DNA from: Acetobacteraceae bacterium UBA6159
Lineage (GTDB): Bacteria; Pseudomonadota; Alphaproteobacteria; Acetobacterales; Acetobacteraceae
NCBI GenBank assembly: GCA_002422345.1
Contig: DIUL01000168.1
Span: forward strand, 35,455-99,454
Length of the DNA stretch: 64,000 nucleotides
Direction: 5' to 3'
Both the position numbers and the translations under genes were made by a program. The first letter of the stretch is position 1, and every line of letters begins with the position of its first letter. The notes under the pieces were generated by a model. The model was not told the DNA's origin and ran no database searches. It was given only the letters and a program-made list of their open reading frames with translations. Shown here piece after piece: positions 62,733 to 64,000 of the stretch.

Positions 62733-64000
62733 TCAGACCGAGAAGTACTTCGCCTTCGGGTTCAGCACGACGATCGCGCTGGTCGATTGTTCCGGATGCA
62801 ACTGGAACTCATCCGAGAGGTCGACCCCGATCCGCTCCGCGCCCAGCAGCTTCAGGATCGGCGCCTGGTCCTCCAGACGCGGACAGGCAGGGTAGCCGAA
62901 GCTGTAGCGGCTGCCGCGATAGCTCTGCGCCAGCATCTTCTCCATGTCGCGATCGTCCTCGGCCGAGAAGCCCAGTTCGGCGCGGATGCGCTTGTGGACG
63001 TATTCCGCCATCGCCTCGGCCATCTCGACCGACAGGCCGTGCAGATACAGGTAATCCTGGTAGCGGTTCTCCTCGAACCACTCCCGCGCCACGTCGGACG
63101 CCTTCTGCCCGACCGTCACCACCTGCAACCCGATCACGTCCCGTTCGGCGTCATCGATGTCGCGGAAGAAGTCGGCGATGCACTCCCCGTCCTCCTTCGG
63201 CTGGCGCGGCAAAGTGAAGCGGGTCAGCTCCGTCTTGCCGTCCTGGTCGAAGATGACCAGGTCGTTGCCCTGGCCGGCGGCCTTCCAATACCCGTACGCC
63301 GCCTGAGGCTTCAGGATCGCCCGTTCCTCACACAAGGCCAGCATCCGGCGCATCACCGGGCGCAGCTCCTGCTTCGCCCAGCCGATGAAATCATCCAGCG
63401 TACGGCCCTGTTTCCGGAAGCCCCACTGGAACTGGTACAGGCTGCGTTCATTGATGAAAGGCACGACGGCCTTGGGCGTGGCCTCAACAATGCGGGCACC
63501 CCAGAACGGAGGCTCCACCACCGGCACGCCCTGCGTGATCCGCCGCCGGCGTTCCCGCACCACGTTCACATCGACCGGACGGAAAGCCTTCTCATCCGCC
63601 TGCCCCAGCGTGCGGGACGTATTGCGCGCCTTGCCCGACCGCTTGGACTGCACCGCGGCCAGGTAGTCGTCGAACCCGTTGCCGGTGACACGGTCCATCA
63701 GATGCAGCCCGTCGAAGGCGTCGCGTGCATAGGCGACACGACCCGAGCCATAGGCGCGGACGCAATCATCCTCCACATAGTTCCGCGTCAGCGCGGCACC
63801 GCCCAGCAGAACCGGGACATCGAGGCCCTGGCGCGACATCTCCTCCAGGTTTTCCCGCATCACGACGGTGGACTTCACCAGCAGCCCGGACATGCCGATG
63901 GCATGCGCGCGGTGCTCCTTCACGGCGGTCAACATGTCGGCCAGAGGCACCTTGATGCCCAAATTGACCACGCGATAGCCGTTGTTGGTCAGGATGATGT
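62733..64000 (-). CDS. metH: Cobalamin-dependent methionine synthase, C-terminal part
   Basis: About 422 residues are visible; the gene runs off the right edge, so its true start is outside. The first visible residues (NGYRVVNLGIKVPLADML) are from the B12-binding domain. VLLGGAALTRNYVEDDC is the end of that domain. The AdoMet activation domain follows, with GLSVEMAEAMAEYVHKRI and the binding motif SFGYPACPRLED. The enzyme transfers methyl from methyltetrahydrofolate to homocysteine. The B12-ligating DxHxxG lies just outside the window. Confidence 0.96.
   Translation of the reverse strand, partial: IILTNNGYRVVNLGIKVPLADMLTAVKEHRAHAIGMSGLLVKSTVVMRENLEEMSRQGLDVPVLLGGAALTRNYVEDDCVRAYGSGRVAYARDAFDGLHLMDRVTGNGFDDYLAAVQSKRSGKARNTSRTLGQADEKAFRPVDVNVVRERRRRITQGVPVVEPPFWGARIVEATPKAVVPFINERSLYQFQWGFRKQGRTLDDFIGWAKQELRPVMRRMLALCEERAILKPQAAYGYWKAAGQGNDLVIFDQDGKTELTRFTLPRQPKEDGECIADFFRDIDDAERDVIGLQVVTVGQKASDVAREWFEENRYQDYLYLHGLSVEMAEAMAEYVHKRIRAELGFSAEDDRDMEKMLAQSYRGSRYSFGYPACPRLEDQAPILKLLGAERIGVDLSDEFQLHPEQSTSAIVVLNPKAKYFSV

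Overview
The window reads as a GC-rich (roughly two thirds G+C) alphaproteobacterial chromosome. Several things point to Rhodospirillales/Acetobacteraceae, but this is inference from gene content and protein style, not a search result. They are the smpB / dapA / lytic transglycosylase neighbourhood, an alphaproteobacterial-style MlaF ATPase beside radA, a split D-glutamate cyclase, and dispersed GGCCGGG..CCCGGCC palindromes in intergenic gaps. No rRNA, tRNA, CRISPR array, transposase or phage gene was found. Coding density is high and almost all ORFs antisense to real genes are codon-bias shadows.

Layout. 1-2200: tail of a CaiB-type CoA transferase and a large multi-pass membrane protein. 2200-7575: a minus-strand five-gene operon with two paralogous modules, each a solute-binding-protein/permease fusion translationally coupled to a second permease, with a SAM methyltransferase between them and no amino-acid-type ATPase. 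7690-12170: MlaF-type ATPase, small secreted protein, N-terminally short SbmA/BacA transporter, RadA, beta-carbonic anhydrase. 12185-15440: LLM oxidoreductase, coiled-coil membrane protein, VOC protein, and a vapBC toxin-antitoxin pair preceded by a large palindrome. 15542-24403: oligopeptide-binding protein, two-gene D-glutamate cyclase, antitoxin-like fragment, class III aminotransferase and a fused 5-oxoprolinase. Together these suggest a D-glutamate/5-oxoproline route. The oxoprolinase gene carries an in-frame palindromic insertion.

24472-31965: TPR lipoprotein, ispE, EamA exporter, XRE regulator with a palindromic operator, glyoxylate-route enzymes glxR and hyi, AI-2E family protein. 32452-41000: RTX-like protein with a His/Asp-rich insert, fumarase/PcaB-superfamily lyase, ferredoxin-NADP reductase, smpB, PEP-CTERM protein, dapA, lytic transglycosylase. 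41213-47236: NasT/NasS nitrate-sensing pair, GNAT, SMP-30 lactonase, HrpB helicase with an apparent non-ATG start. 47237-48236: about 1 kb of non-coding repeats that include a duplicated copy of the hrpB 3' end.

48237-64000: HtrA protease with a two-component system, sugar ABC permeases, a leader region with a small basic ORF and a strong terminator ahead of a DapA-family gene, a short-form KdpD/KdpE pair divergent from the kup potassium transporter, a sugar-binding protein, aldo/keto reductase, ketopantoate-reductase-like protein, and the C-terminal part of MetH running off the end.

The most interesting items are the duplicated ATPase-less SBP-permease operon, the D-glutamate/5-oxoproline cluster, the in-frame palindromic element, the kdpDE-kup intergenic repeats and the 53.8 kb leader/terminator.
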